Below, one piece after another: positions 46,901-57,932 of a stretch of 64,000 nucleotides of DNA. Source of the DNA: Gnetum montanum (Eukaryota; Streptophyta; Gnetopsida; Gnetales; Gnetaceae); NCBI GenBank assembly GCA_015680685.1, contig MNCI01004050.1:448636-512635 (forward strand), in the 5' to 3' direction. The notes under the pieces are model-generated. The model was not told the origin of the DNA, did not search any database, and was given only the letters and a program-made list of their open reading frames with translations. The first letter of the stretch is position 1, and each line of letters begins with the position of its first letter. A program made the position numbers and the translations under genes.

Positions 46901-47580
46901 ACCTGCTCAAGCACAACTTCTTGAATGTTTGAGCTAGAAGAGAATACCTCCAGGGTGGTGTAGGTCAAGGCTAAAGCATCTGCCTCATCATGTAGGCCCT
47001 CCTCATCAATGCTGAATCTGGCATTAAGCATGAGCCATTAGCAAGATAGCATGAAAAAATAGCAAAAGACACATTATGAAAGCCATAAGAGCACTGATTC
47101 TCTAGCATAATAGATAGTTCCAAGTGGGTTTTAGAACAGGGTGTGCAGTCACAGTGCGACAAAAAGGATGTTGCTCTTGTTATAGCAGCTGAACCCTATC
47201 ATGCACCATATCTTGGATAGGCACCAAGTGCTCCTAGGAACTCTACCTAAATCACCTGTTCCATCACTGTTAGCAGTAGGATCATTTGAGATGAACCTCA
47301 AGATGTCCCGGTTAGCCCTAGGCAGCAACATCTCGATGATGGCACTAGCATCCTCCACTATTAAGTGTGACTACATGATCATACTAAATTGTTGCAGCAG
47401 GTACTTTAGGAACTCATGATCCCCTGGTTGGAACCACACCACTTGAACACCCACCCACATATCTGGTGCAAGCGTGTTAGGAACAAGCTTGCTCATGTAG
47501 CACAAGATGCCCACGAGCTCGACGATGACCAAGATAAGCTTTAGTAGCACCTTACAACCACCAAGCAATGAACGAAGCAT
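43959..47580 (-). pseudogene. Antisense multi-exon gene-like unit inside the 20.5 kb element
   Basis: Not recognised by family. On the minus strand, clean plant introns of 93-121 bp lie at 46653-46745 (GTATGTGTC...CTAAC...TTTATTGCAG), 45483-45603, 45152-45260, 44954-45059 and 44040-44134. Exons between them are 46746-47017, 45604-46652 (about 350 codons in one frame), 45261-45482, 45060-45151, and about 44135-44953, which has a further possible GTAAGT donor near 44355; the last is 43959-44039. A 5' exon is probable at 47149-47580. Readable pieces include AFFVDFFGLPTNGLLIVDKA, RFNWATYIATDLHAVISRLQ, a helical LWKCMHELQERVTS segment, and an end ERPSPPPSATD with TGA at 43959-43961. Phases match at 44954-45059 and 44040-44134. 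Stops are almost all TAG, with one-base frame mismatches elsewhere. It could be a captured host gene or an accessory antisense ORF of the element. Confidence 0.65.
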
Positions 47581-47921
47581 TAGTATGTGTCCATGGATAC
47601 AAATTTTGACATAAAACCATTAAATTAAGTTCAGAAAAGTTAACATAATATAACATAGACTAACAAAATTTTTTGATCTTGGCAATGCCCTCTAGGACCC
47701 TACGGGTATAGGATGTCAACCAACTTATTTGACACGCTTGGTACTCATTGGGATACAACATGTTTGCATAGGATTAGCATTTTGTTTTACAACTTTTACA
47801 AATTTAGCATTAGCATGTTTTCACAAGTTTAGCATCATTGCAGTTTGCATGATTAGCATCCTCACATTTCACAAGTTTCACATTATGCACAATTTACAAA
47901 AAAAAATTTGCAAAATTTTTT

Positions 47922-48262
47922 CTAATCCAGACTACCTTAGTGGAGAGCATAGTCCAGAAAGTCGCAAAAGATTTTCTAACTCTAGAACACCTTAGTAGAG
48001 AGCATAGTCTAGAAAGTCGCAAAATTTTTCTAACTCTAAACTATCATAGTAGAAAGCATAGTCCAAAATTTTCAAAATAGATTCTAACTCTAGGCTACCT
48101 CCATGGAGAGCATAGTCTAGGAAGAGGGTGAAATTTTTTCTAACTCTAGGAGCACCCCAACTATGCTTTGAAATGTGGAGAGCATAGTCAAACTGAATTT
48201 TTTTTTTTTTGCTAACTCCTTGACTACACTCCTTGTAGAATGTAGTCCTGAAAAAACTAACT
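47922..48262 (-). repeat. 54-bp tandem repeat, open on the antisense strand
   Basis: Units start with CTAACTCTAG-like phrases at about 47922, 47977, 48030, 48084 and 48140, a 54-bp period that loosens near 48211. Each contains GGAGAGCATAGTC, the half-palindrome of the LTR array. On the minus strand the repeat keeps one frame open with 18-residue units such as LDYALHGGSLELESILKI. Confidence 0.8.
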
Positions 48263-49212
48263 TTTGGAGAAAACGTCAATTGCATCTCCAAGGCATTAGA
48301 AGTGTAGTCCTAGCTGTGGCCTGTAGGGAATGAAGTTTTGGCCACCACCCCAATGCTCTCTCCATGCATTTTGCCTTGCTACGATGCCGTGCACTACCCC
48401 ACCACCCTCTCCATGTTGCCTCTCCCACCACTCCTGCCACGCTTGCCACACTTACCACACCTTGCGCTCATGCCTATACCCTACCCCATCACTACCCCTA
48501 CTACATGCTATAGGGCACTATGACCATCGCGACCCTTGTGGCACGTAGCACCTTGCATCCCTACACTGACCTCAAAAAACAACAAAAGCATAAAAAAAGA
48601 AAAAGTACAAAAAATGTGCCCTTGGCATTGAGCTCCCTTCATGGGCCTTGTGGTTGTGCAACTACATTGTGGGGCATAACACCCCCATAGCCCTTGTTGT
48701 GCTATGGGGTTCAATCACCCCATAGCCCCTCTAGCCTCTGATGTGCTTGGCCCTATCCCCTTCTCAATGTTTTTTCAAAGAAACAAAAAAAAAATTGGAA
48801 CTCTGCAGCACCCTCTACCACAGCCAACCCCCCTTGGCCACCACCAAAACCTTGATCCTTGCTCCACCCCAGCTCATGCCATGAAAAAATGAGAAATTTT
48901 TCTAAAAAGAAAGAATCACAGAATGAACCCTGCATGCCTTAAAAGCCCTCATAATAATCAAACCCTGCCCGGCCTTGCAACCCCATGTGCAACCCTTGTG
49001 GTAGCTTGTGGCCTCTCCCACCTACAATTACATTGGTAGCTATCATAGTCACAACCTCTCAAAACCCTCACGAGAACCAAATCATGCCAGAAACCTCATG
49101 CCCCCTGTGCACACCCACCACGAATCCCCCTACCATGACCTAGTAAAAACCCATGTGTGCAACACATGGAAACCCTCATTGCACAAAACCCTCTCAAATA
49201 TGCATGCCCCAC

Positions 49213-49245
<33 letters not shown>

Positions 49246-50160
49246 AGGCCTAGTCATGGTAGTTGAAATGACCCATAGTGGTGGCGACCCTTGCCATGGT
49301 AGGGCACCAATAATGTCTATGCCCCAAACCCTCAAAGTGTAGAATAAATAAGTGAAAAATGGAAAAAGGGGAGAGTGTAGTTGGGATACCTAGCAAATGA
49401 TGATAGCCTCCTCTCTTCCATGTGTGCCTTCAGCAGGCAGCCCAATTCCCATTTCCCCTCATCCATGTTTGCCAGTCCTAGGTGCAAATGTCCACTTCGG
49501 CACGTCATGGCTCCAACTACACTTTGGTAGCATGAAACAACAATGATGGCAAGACTATGGTCTAAACTTTGCATTGGAAAGTTTGAAAATGACAAGTTAC
49601 CCATGGTAAAACAATCCTATATACCCTCTTGGGGTGATTTAATGCCTTACCAACTTGGGACTACACTCCACACTTAGCCAAAATTCTCAACTTTTGGTGG
49701 AGAGCATAGTTGGATGATAACGTAGTTGGATGAGAGCATAGTCATCCACACTTAGTCAAAATTATCATTCCATTGAGTTTGTGTAATAATGGTACACCTA
49801 AATGCTTTTGTGAAGTGCTGATCCCAAGGTTGTCCCCCATTGCAACTTTTTGTCGCCTCGTGAATGCCTTTGCCAAAATTTCCAACTTTTCATTGCCCAG
49901 TGAGTACCTGAGCTAATTACACTTCTAAAGCATGCCAAAATTTTCCTAGAATAGTACATCTGATGCATCCACATTTTTCTAAGACCTAAAATTGGCACAC
50001 ATGGTCTACCAAAACCTAAAACTAGTGTGCACGGCATACTGAGGTCTAAAACTAACACACACATGCTTACCCCTCTTTATAGCCCCTATTGCATACTTAG
50101 ACAAATTTTCACTGCATTGCTTTTTATTCATTTGTGCACATTAACTTGGTTAAGATAAGT
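48263..50160. other. C-rich interval inside the candidate intron
   Basis: Pyrimidine-rich plus strand with repeated ACCACCC/CCATGCC phrases, no gene seen. It contains a C32 run at 49214-49245, LTR-like GAGAGCATAGTTGGATGA phrases at about 49690-49750, and short repeats of CTAAAACTAGTGTGCAC type at about 49985-50060. Confidence 0.6.
49214..49245. repeat. C32 homopolymer
   Basis: 32 consecutive C, one of three C26-C32 runs in the window, all on the plus strand. Confidence 0.95.
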
Positions 50161-50192
50161 GTTGCTTAATGTTTTACTTATTTGTTTTGCAG

Positions 50193-53100
50193 GAATATGA
50201 CATGGCTATGCATGAGCAACTTCTCTTAGCTTTGGTCCCCACTAGGCCTCATGGTGACATCAAGCAATGCATCGACCCACATTACCTAGACCTTGAGCCT
50301 ACAGCCTACAATGAATACATAACATCCATAGAGGCACCACTAGATTGGCCTAACCATCTAGTTAAGGCTCTTAATCTAGAGGTAGGGGATGTTACAAAGG
50401 ATTTCCTTGTTGAGATCCTTGTAACAACACCCAATGGCGAGGCAAAAACACTAAAACTAAGCTTCTTGCTAAATCCCCAACATGTCCAAGACATCGCTAA
50501 GGTGCTAAACAATAACATCAATGCATTCACATGGTCATATGAGGACATGTTGGGCCTAGACCCTTGGCTATTCTAGCACAATATCATTCTTAATCCCTCC
50601 ATTAAGCTAGTAAAATAAAAAGTGTGCAAGGTTTGACCTGAGGTGGCATTGGCTGTCCATGATGAAATCACCAAGCCTTACAAAGCTGGTTTCATCTGGG
50701 CTATTGACTATGCATATTGGGTCTCTAACATCATAATTGTGCCTAAGAAAAATGGAAGTATACACATTTGCATAGACTTTTGGGACTTGAACAAGGTGAC
50801 CATCAAAGACAATTTTCCATTGCCTAGTATTGATTAACTGATCGATACCATGGCTAGTCATGCCTTGTTATCCTTCATGGATGGGTTCTTGGGCTACAAC
50901 CATACTAGGGTCAACCTTGGGCACCAACTCAACACAACCTTTATGACCCCTTGGGGTACGTTTTGTTACATCATGATGCCCTTTGAACTCAAGAACATAG
51001 GAGTAACATATCAACGCACAATGACATACATCTTTAGTGATTACATGTTAAGCTTGCTCAATGACTATGTTGATGACATTGTTGTTAAGTCCAAGGTGGC
51101 TCATGACCATGCAAATGATCTAGACTTAGTACTTAAATGTTGTTTGAAGCACGATCTTAGGTTGAACCCCAAGAAATGTGTTCTCAGCGTCAGAACAGGC
51201 CAGATGCTTAGTTTTGTAGTATCCGAAGTAGGAATATGCATAGACCCTAACAAGGTTAAGGCTATAACCAACTTAGCACCTTGAGCTAACCTTAAGGAGC
51301 TACAAGGGTTACAAGGTAGATTGTAGTTCATACGTAGGTTTATCGTGCGGTTAACCGATAAGTCACAACCAATGCAACATCTACTTAAGAAAGGAGCCCA
51401 CTTCAAGTGGATAGCTCAATGCTAACGAGAATTTGATGATCTTAAGCAAGAGCTAGTGCAACTTCCCATGGTTCATCCTCTGCAAGGAGACAAACCCTTT
51501 TACATCTACCTTGCGACTTCTAACACATCCATCACTTCTCTACTTTTCCAAAAGTGAGATGATGGCATAGAGGTCCCAGTGTACTACTTAAGCCACACAT
51601 TAGTAGCCCATGATGCAAAATACAATGATGTGAAATAGTATTGCCTTGCCTTAGTCTTCTCACTCAAGAAGTGAAGGCATTACCTTTTCTGTAGTGAAGT
51701 CAACATCATTTGCAAAAATAACATACTCCAAGAAATCATAATGAACATCTACGAGAGTAGTGGTATCACATGATGGAAAGCAATAATAGTAGAGTTTGAA
51801 GTACATTATGTTGCGCAAGCCTTGATAAAAGGTCAAGCTATAGCCGCACAACTCACGGTTTCACCTGTGAATGATCAGGCAACTATTGACCTAGAATTCT
51901 TGGATGAGCATGTTAGTAGTGTTAGTCAAGTGCTTGATAACTGTGAGGCATTCCTACATTTTGAAGAAGCTTCAACCTCCCAAGGGGGTAGCACCATTTC
52001 CGTTATCACATTTCCCTTTGGGGAGATCAAACCCTTCACATATCATTTTGAGTTTCCTTGCATTAACAATGTGGCAGAGTACAAAGGTCTCCTCCAAGGT
52101 ATCCTTGCAACACGCGACCTAGGAATTCAACACCTAGCAATTTGAGGTTACTCACAATTAGTGGTCAGCTAGGTGATAGAGGTTTACACCTGCAAGGCCC
52201 AACATTTATAGCCTTACTATGACCTAGCAAAGCACTTACTTCAATAGTTTGCAATAGCATATGTCCAATACATTCCCAGAAATGAGAATGCTGTAGCCAA
52301 TGCATAAGCAACATTAGCCTTAAGCATCACTTGACATGTTCCATGCATTGCCCACCTTTATGGTAGATTGCACTATGCCTATCACGCAAATCATGTTTGT
52401 TGCATCCATAGTCATAGTTGGCACAACCCACACGAGAGAGTGATACAACGACATTAAGGAATACAACAACAACATTAAGGCGTACCTTCTATAGGGTGAG
52501 CCTCCACAACACTTAACTACCACTCCAAAAGATGTAGTGCGTAAATGATCATAGCAGTATGTCATCATGGGTGATAACACGTTATGTCACAGATCCTACA
52601 ATGGCATACTGTTAACCTGCATAAGTGATAGTGAAGTATAAATAATCATTGAGCAAGTCCATGAGGGACTGTGTAGAGGTCACATTGCACCTAGGGTGAT
52701 GGTAGTGAAAATTAGATGATTAGGGTATTATTGGCCTTACATGGAGCGTGATTGCGTCTCCAAGGTCAAAACGTGTGACATGTATCAATGGCATGGCAAC
52801 CTAATGCACGTGCCACAGACTAAATTGCACACAACACAAATCACGTGGCTGTTCCAACGTTGGAGCTTGGACATCATTGGACCAATAACTCCTAAGTCCT
52901 CTGCAAGGCATAGCTTCATCATAACCACAACTAAATATTTCACCAAGTGGGTTGAAGCTATTTCCCTTAGGAAGACAACATCGTAAGAGGTTTGTAAATT
53001 TTTGCTCAATAACATAGTGACCCATTTTGGCTTACCCATGAACATAGTAACAAAAAACAAGCCATAGTTTAGCAGTGCTAAAACTAAAGCCTTTTGTGAG

Positions 53101-53702
53101 CACTTTGGTATCAAACATTCCTTCTCATCACCATATTACCCTCAGGTGAATGGCCAAGAAGAGGCCACTAACAAAGTCATCATCAAACTGCTGAAGAAGA
53201 TGCTAAGCAACAACAAATGACGATGGAATGAGCAATTAGTTTATGCACTCTAGGCCTATTGCACAACACACCGAACGGCAATAGGTACGACTCCTTACAA
53301 TCTTGTCTATGGGTCTAAAGTAATTTTTCCCTTGAACTACAAGTTCCATTTCTTCGAGTGATCCTCTCAAACTTCATTAATGAAGCTCAGAATAATGAGT
53401 TGAGGACTGTAGACCTCAACTCAATAGAGGAGGAGCGCATGCGCATGCTTGATCGCATCGAATGGTACCAAGAAAAGCAAAGGCAAAAGCACCATCACAA
53501 CTAGCATCAATGCTCGATCAAGAAAGGGGAACTAGTTCTCAAGGCCATTCGTGAAATTGTGAACAGATTCTTAGCCAATTGGAAAGGGCCCTTCTTAGTC
53601 ACTAAGGCCTAGGACAATAGAGCATTCAAGCTTGCTAATCAAGATGGCAGTGAGTTTGCCAATCTAGTGAACCATTTGTACCTGAAGCCCTACTATGCCT
53701 AA
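50193..53702 (+). pseudogene. pol of the 20.5 kb element: RT, RNase H, archaeal-type RNase H, integrase
   Basis: From the proposed acceptor: EYDMAMHEQLLLAL, an N-terminal region to about 50570, then RT at about 50640-51290 with AGFIWAIDYAYWVSNIIIVP, LLSFMDGFLGYN, TPWGTFCYIMMPF and YVDDIVVKSK (catalytic residues intact; one TAA at 50835-50837). RNase H follows (FKWIAQC, then PVYYLSHTL, about 51400-51650). A second, archaeal-type RNase H covers about 51920-52320 with FEFPCINNVAEYKGLLQGI, GYSQLVVS and IPRNENAVANA. Integrase (about 52740-53500) shows WSLDIIGPI and SPYYPQVNGQEEATNKVI, but the second catalytic block reads IVTKNKP where a D is expected, so it is probably dead. It ends NHLYLKPYYA with TAA at 53700-53702. 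Stops and at least two frame changes occur after 52140. Confidence 0.9.
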
Positions 53703-53723
53703 CATGTGGTGCTACATCTCAAC

Positions 53724-54440
53724 AAAGCAAGGTAAGCACACCAGTCTGCTATGACTATAAACTAGCATAGTTCGTCTGTTATGATGTTAAACTAGCATAG
53801 ACCCAATATGTCCACTATGATGTTAAATTGGCAAAACACCAATCTGCTATGACTATAAACTAGCACAACTTGTTCACTACGATGTTAAATTGGCAAAACA
53901 CCAATCTGCTATGACTATAAACTAGCACAACTTGTTCACTACGATGTTAAAATAGCATCCACCACATTCATCTGCTATGATGTTAAACTAGCACAACATT
54001 CGTCCTTGGGTCACAATGCTAAATTAGCACAACAACACATCTGCTACAATGTTAAACTAGCAAAACACCAATCAGCTATGACTATAAACTAGCACAACTC
54101 ATCCACTACAATGTTAAATTGGCATCCATCGCATTCGTTCACTATGACATTAAACTGGCAGAACATTCGTCCTTGGGTCACAACTCTAAATTAGCACAAT
54201 AGCATTTCTGCTACAATGGTAAACTAGCATAGTAGCCCACTATGACTATAAACTATCACAGCTCGTCTGCTATGATAGTAAATTGGTGCAGCAATCTGCT
54301 ATGACTATAAATTGGCATAGCTCATCCGCTACAATGTTATTCTGGTGCAACAGTCTACTATGACTATAAGTTGGCATAGCTCATCCTCTGTGATGGCAAA
54401 TTGGCATAATAGTCTATTAGGACTATAAACTATCATACCA
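53724..54440 (+). repeat. Minisatellite downstream of pol, 30-36 bp period
   Basis: More than 20 degenerate units with the core GCTATGACTATAAACTAGCACAA alternating with CTATGATGTTAAACTAGCA forms. A 62-bp dimer is nearly exactly duplicated at about 53818-53941. Confidence 0.9.
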
Positions 54441-54532
54441 TAATTTACCCATCTTAAACTGGGTTCATCATTAGTCATGCATAGTTTCACAAGCAAGCGA
54501 GTGAGAATAATTTTAACTCCCCACTTCACCTT

Positions 54533-54558
54533 CCCCCCCCCCCCCCCCCCCCCCCCCC
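54533..54558. repeat. C26 homopolymer
   Basis: 26 consecutive C between the minisatellite and the 72-bp repeats. Confidence 0.95.
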
Positions 54559-54611
54559 AACTTCTCTACATCACATGGGTGGGGAGACTATAGTCCCAAA
54601 ATTGAGCTCTT

Positions 54612-55235
54612 ATCATGGCTTCGACCTTTGGAGCACTTGCAGTATTATGGCCCCCCCACCATTTTGTTGATTTTTCGAACTCTTGTCATTACTCTAGCCT
54701 TTGGAGGACTTGCAACATTATGGCCCCCCACCATTTTGTTGATTTTTCAAGCTCTTGTCATTACTCTGGCATTTGGAGCATTTACAGCATTATGGCCCCC
54801 TACCATGTTGCTAATTTTTCAAGCTCTTTTCATCGCTCTGGCCTTTGAAGTACTTGCAGCATTATGGACCCCCACCATTTTTCTGATTTTTTGAGCTCTT
54901 TTCATCACTCCGACCTTTGGAGCACTTGTAGCATTATGACCCCCTACTATTTTGCTGATTTTTTTAGTTCTTGTCATTGGTCCGGCCTTGGGAGCACTTG
55001 CAGCATTATGGCCCCCTACCATTTTGCTGGTTTTTTGGGCACTTGCCACCACCTCGACCTTTGGAGCATTTGCAGCATCACCGTCCTCAGACACTTTTCT
55101 AGCTTTCTGAACACCTACAATTGGCACAACCTTTGGATCAGTCATAGCATCATGGCCCCTTGCCATTTTGCTAATTTTTTGAGCCCTTACCATCGATTCA
55201 GCCTTTGAAGCACTCACAACATCATAGCCCCTAAC
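54612..55235 (-). repeat. 72-bp tandem repeat array, open frame on the antisense strand
   Basis: About eight units of 72 bp with the plus-strand core GGAGCACTTGCAGCATTATGG and CCATTTTGCTGATTTTT. Because 72 is a multiple of three, frames stay open on both strands. The minus strand (55217-54819) gives a Lys/Ala-rich 24-residue repeat such as KMVGGHNAASAPKAG with 133 codons to the first stop. It lies between pol and the 3' LTR, where Tat-lineage elements often have an antisense ORF. Whether it is translated is unknown. Confidence 0.8.
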
Positions 55236-56189
55236 ATTTTATTTACATTTCATGTTTTGTGATTTTCTTATCCTCTTGGAGTTATGTTTGTAGGACGAAG
55301 CCCAAAGGCAATCGTGCAAAGGTGCATCTCATCGTAGCAGCAAGTTGCCACATTGCTTCGATGTGCATGATTAAACTAGCTAAGCCTCTCAAGAGTGCAC
55401 ATCCTTGTTAGCCCACTATAGCCTACCTACATCCATCCCTATGTCCCCATAGCCTTGCATTCCTCTACATAGTCAAGATTGCAAACCCTTGCAACCACAT
55501 GGCACCCTCTCACAGGCCAAACTATAGAACCCAAGGCAGACATAACATAAGTTGTCCTATGGGAAGCCTTTATTGGCTAGTCAAAGCCCAAGTAGATGTA
55601 ACACAAGTCATCCCAGGGAGGAAACACCTATGCCATAGATGTGAGGTGGTTTCGCAAGCATCAGAGCAAAGCCCATCCGGTGGCACGTAGTCCACTTGGT
55701 GAAAAGCATCCTACAATTAGCATTTAGCAAAGCACAGAATCCAAAGAAGGTTCACCTTGTTGCAAGAAGCAAAAAAAAAGCAAAAAAGCAAAAAGAAAAC
55801 TAAAAAGAGCAGAAAAAGCATGTTCCTAAGCAAATTAGTAGAGTTGTAATTTCACAACTGGTTAGGTCCTGAATCCACCTTAACTCTCTTATGAGCACTT
55901 TGACGAGAGGTCAATGTTTTTCAAACGCAAGCCACCTTGGTGCCATGGTCACCATCAGTCATGCTAACTCTGCATCTTGCATCATGACACTCTGTTTCCA
56001 TTTCATCTTCCCTGTTATCCCCTAGCACATTACCTACACCTATTACTCCTAGCATACTGTTATCCACAACACTCTTGAGCACGGCATAATGACATCTGAC
56101 CATGTAGGGAAGAGTGATGTTGGTGCTAAGCCTGCTATGGTGTTTTGTAGTTCTTTGTCAATGTCTCTCGAGCCACTCCTCCAAACGTC
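55236..56189. other. Pre-LTR spacer of the 20.5 kb element
   Basis: Non-coding sequence with an A-rich stretch of repeated AAAAAGCA units at about 55775-55820. No gene motif on either strand. Confidence 0.6.
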
Positions 56190-56205
56190 AAAAAAGAGGG
56201 GCCAA
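56190..56205 (+). other. Polypurine tract of the 20.5 kb element
   Basis: AAAAAAGAGGGGCCAA immediately before the TGAAACACC start of the 3' LTR. Confidence 0.8.
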
Positions 56206-57927
56206 TGAAACACCACCGAATTTGGGCGACAGCTTCTCAATTGCAAATTTGTCTAAGTGTCAACATAAGGCAAATTTTTTCTAAGTCCTAGGACTACACT
56301 CTCCACTGCCCCAGAGCATAGTTAGCCAGTGGATAGCGTAGTCAACTCCAAAGATTGATCTTTTGCAATTTTCCTAAGTGTCATCGCAGAGTAAGAAGCT
56401 GCAAATTTTTTAAGTGTTGGGACTACACTCTCCACTGCACTGGAGCATAGTCAACTCAATAGAGAGCATAGTCAACACCAAAGGCTAGTTTACAAATTTT
56501 TCTAAGTGTCAAGCCAGTAGCTATAGATTTTTTCAAGTGCCAAGACTACACTCTCCACTACACCAGAGCATAGTCAAGAGTAGTTAACATGGAAGACCCA
56601 GTTTGACAAAAGTTTTTCTAAGTGTTGAAACTATGCTCCCCACCAGACTAGAGTGTAGTTAAGCATAGTTAACTGGAAGCCAGAGTTTATAAAATTTTTC
56701 CAAGTGCTATGCCTACGCTCAACCCCAGTTGGAAGCATAGTTAGCCTCCCATGGAGAGTGTAGTTAGCACACAACCATTTTCTACAACATTTTTCTAAGT
56801 GTTGGACCATTCTCCCCTATTCTAGAGCAAAGTCAAGCGTAGTCAACCAGAAAAGCCTCCAAAGGCCTTCAAAATGCAGCACCGGCATTCACCTTAGCTT
56901 CAACACACCTCCAACAAGCATAGTTAACAAAAATGCATCTTTGTTATACCCCTTTTTGTTCCCAAAATTGTAGCTATGCTCGACCCCACTCAAGATAATG
57001 GATAACATAGTGCTGGAGCATAGTTTGCAAAGTTGCATTTTTTCACATTTTTTCAAATACATTGTGGGTCTTTTGGGCACATGAACATGTAGTTGGCAAC
57101 GTAGTCACAGTTTCACAATCTTACAGAGTTCGTCAAACTAGAGTAGAGCATAAGACCCCTTGCCTCAATGGAGAGCGTAGTTGGGTGTAGTGTAGTCCCA
57201 ACCGTCCCACTACCACATGGTAATCGATCCACATTTCATAGGAAACCTACCCCTATAAATACCCCAACCCTCGACATTATAGGGGTTGGCAAATTTGAAA
57301 GTTGGCATTCTTGGCATTTGGCATTTTGGAAGTGCATTTGGCACTTTAGCAAGGCAAGATATTCGCACACCATCGTAGCTCACCTTAGGACACTGTAGAC
57401 CACCGTAGTCCACTACACACTACGACAACCAACCCTGCAGGCATAGACACCACGGCAGAACATCAGTCTTTGCAGCTAGACACTCCTAAGATTGTGACTA
57501 TGTTATCCATTGTGCCTGTTGTACACCACGTACCTTCTCATGCCTTCTGAGATTAACTATGCTCAACCTCGTTTGGGGTGGTGCCGCTTTCTCTCTCGCT
57601 CTCTTCCTTGTGCATTTTTTAGCATTTTTACTCACATTTTGTTATTTTACTTGTATTTTTGGTTTTTTTAACGCACTACTGCACATTGATACCCACATTT
57701 TGCACTGAAAACCTTGACTATGCTCACCCCCGTTAACACCACGAACATTGCATGAACACTTAGCATCATTTGGCATTGCATTTGGTAAGTCCTCATTCAA
57801 TTGACAAGATCGTTCTGGCACCCTGTCTCTGCCTCTAGCAAGCCCTCACATAGACATGGGGTTAAAGCTATGCACCCACGAACCTCTTAGTGTTTCTTTC
57901 CAACCACCAACATTTTCGGTTGCTACA
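56206..57927 (+). repeat. 3' LTR of the 20.5 kb element
   Basis: 1,722 bp partner of 37423-39101 with the same palindrome array (about 56280-57195), a TATA box at 57254-57261, and an end CGGTTGCTACA. It is clearly diverged from the 5' LTR, with many substitutions and short indels, implying an old insertion. Confidence 0.92.
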
Positions 57928-57932
57928 ATTTC
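57928..57932. repeat. Target site duplication of the 20.5 kb element, right copy
   Basis: ATTTC, matching 37418-37422. Confidence 0.82.

Larger units (their letters stand above)
43223..50192 (+). other. Candidate Ogre-type intron between protease and RT (6,970 bp)
   Basis: The donor TGG/GTTAGG falls exactly at a codon boundary of the protease frame. The acceptor TTTTACTTATTTGTTTTGCAG/GAATATG is an excellent plant 3' splice site directly before the pol frame, also phase 0. Splicing would join protease to pol without a stop at the junction. Contents in order: T-rich DNA, a short minisatellite (43540-43730), the antisense exon/intron unit (43959-47580), 54-bp repeats (47922-48262), a C-rich zone with a C32 run, then more GAGAGCATAGT phrases near 49690-49750. 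The donor is weaker than the acceptor, and the length is far above that reported for Ogre introns. Confidence 0.6.
37423..57927 (+). mobile_element. 20.5 kb Ty3/gypsy element, Tat lineage (Ogre-like architecture)
   Basis: Ends are defined by two related 1.7 kb LTRs (TGAAACACCAC...TTGCTACA) and the 5-bp duplication ATTTC. Order on plus: LTR, gag, protease, a 7 kb interval with intron-like ends, RT, RNase H, a second archaeal-type RNase H, integrase, minisatellites, 72-bp repeats, polypurine tract, LTR. The second RNase H between RNase H and integrase is a Tat-lineage mark, and an intron between protease and RT is known from Ogre elements of that lineage. An antisense multi-exon unit lies inside the interval. 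The LTRs differ clearly and all frames carry stops, so it is an old, inactive copy. Confidence 0.92.

Noticed and set aside
53724-54440. CRISPR-like regular repeats
   Set aside because: Units are adjacent, degenerate and lack unique spacers, in a plant nuclear retroelement; it is a minisatellite.
54615-54894. Plus-strand ORFs in the 72-bp repeat array
   Set aside because: A period divisible by three opens several frames at once; no frame can be preferred on the plus strand.
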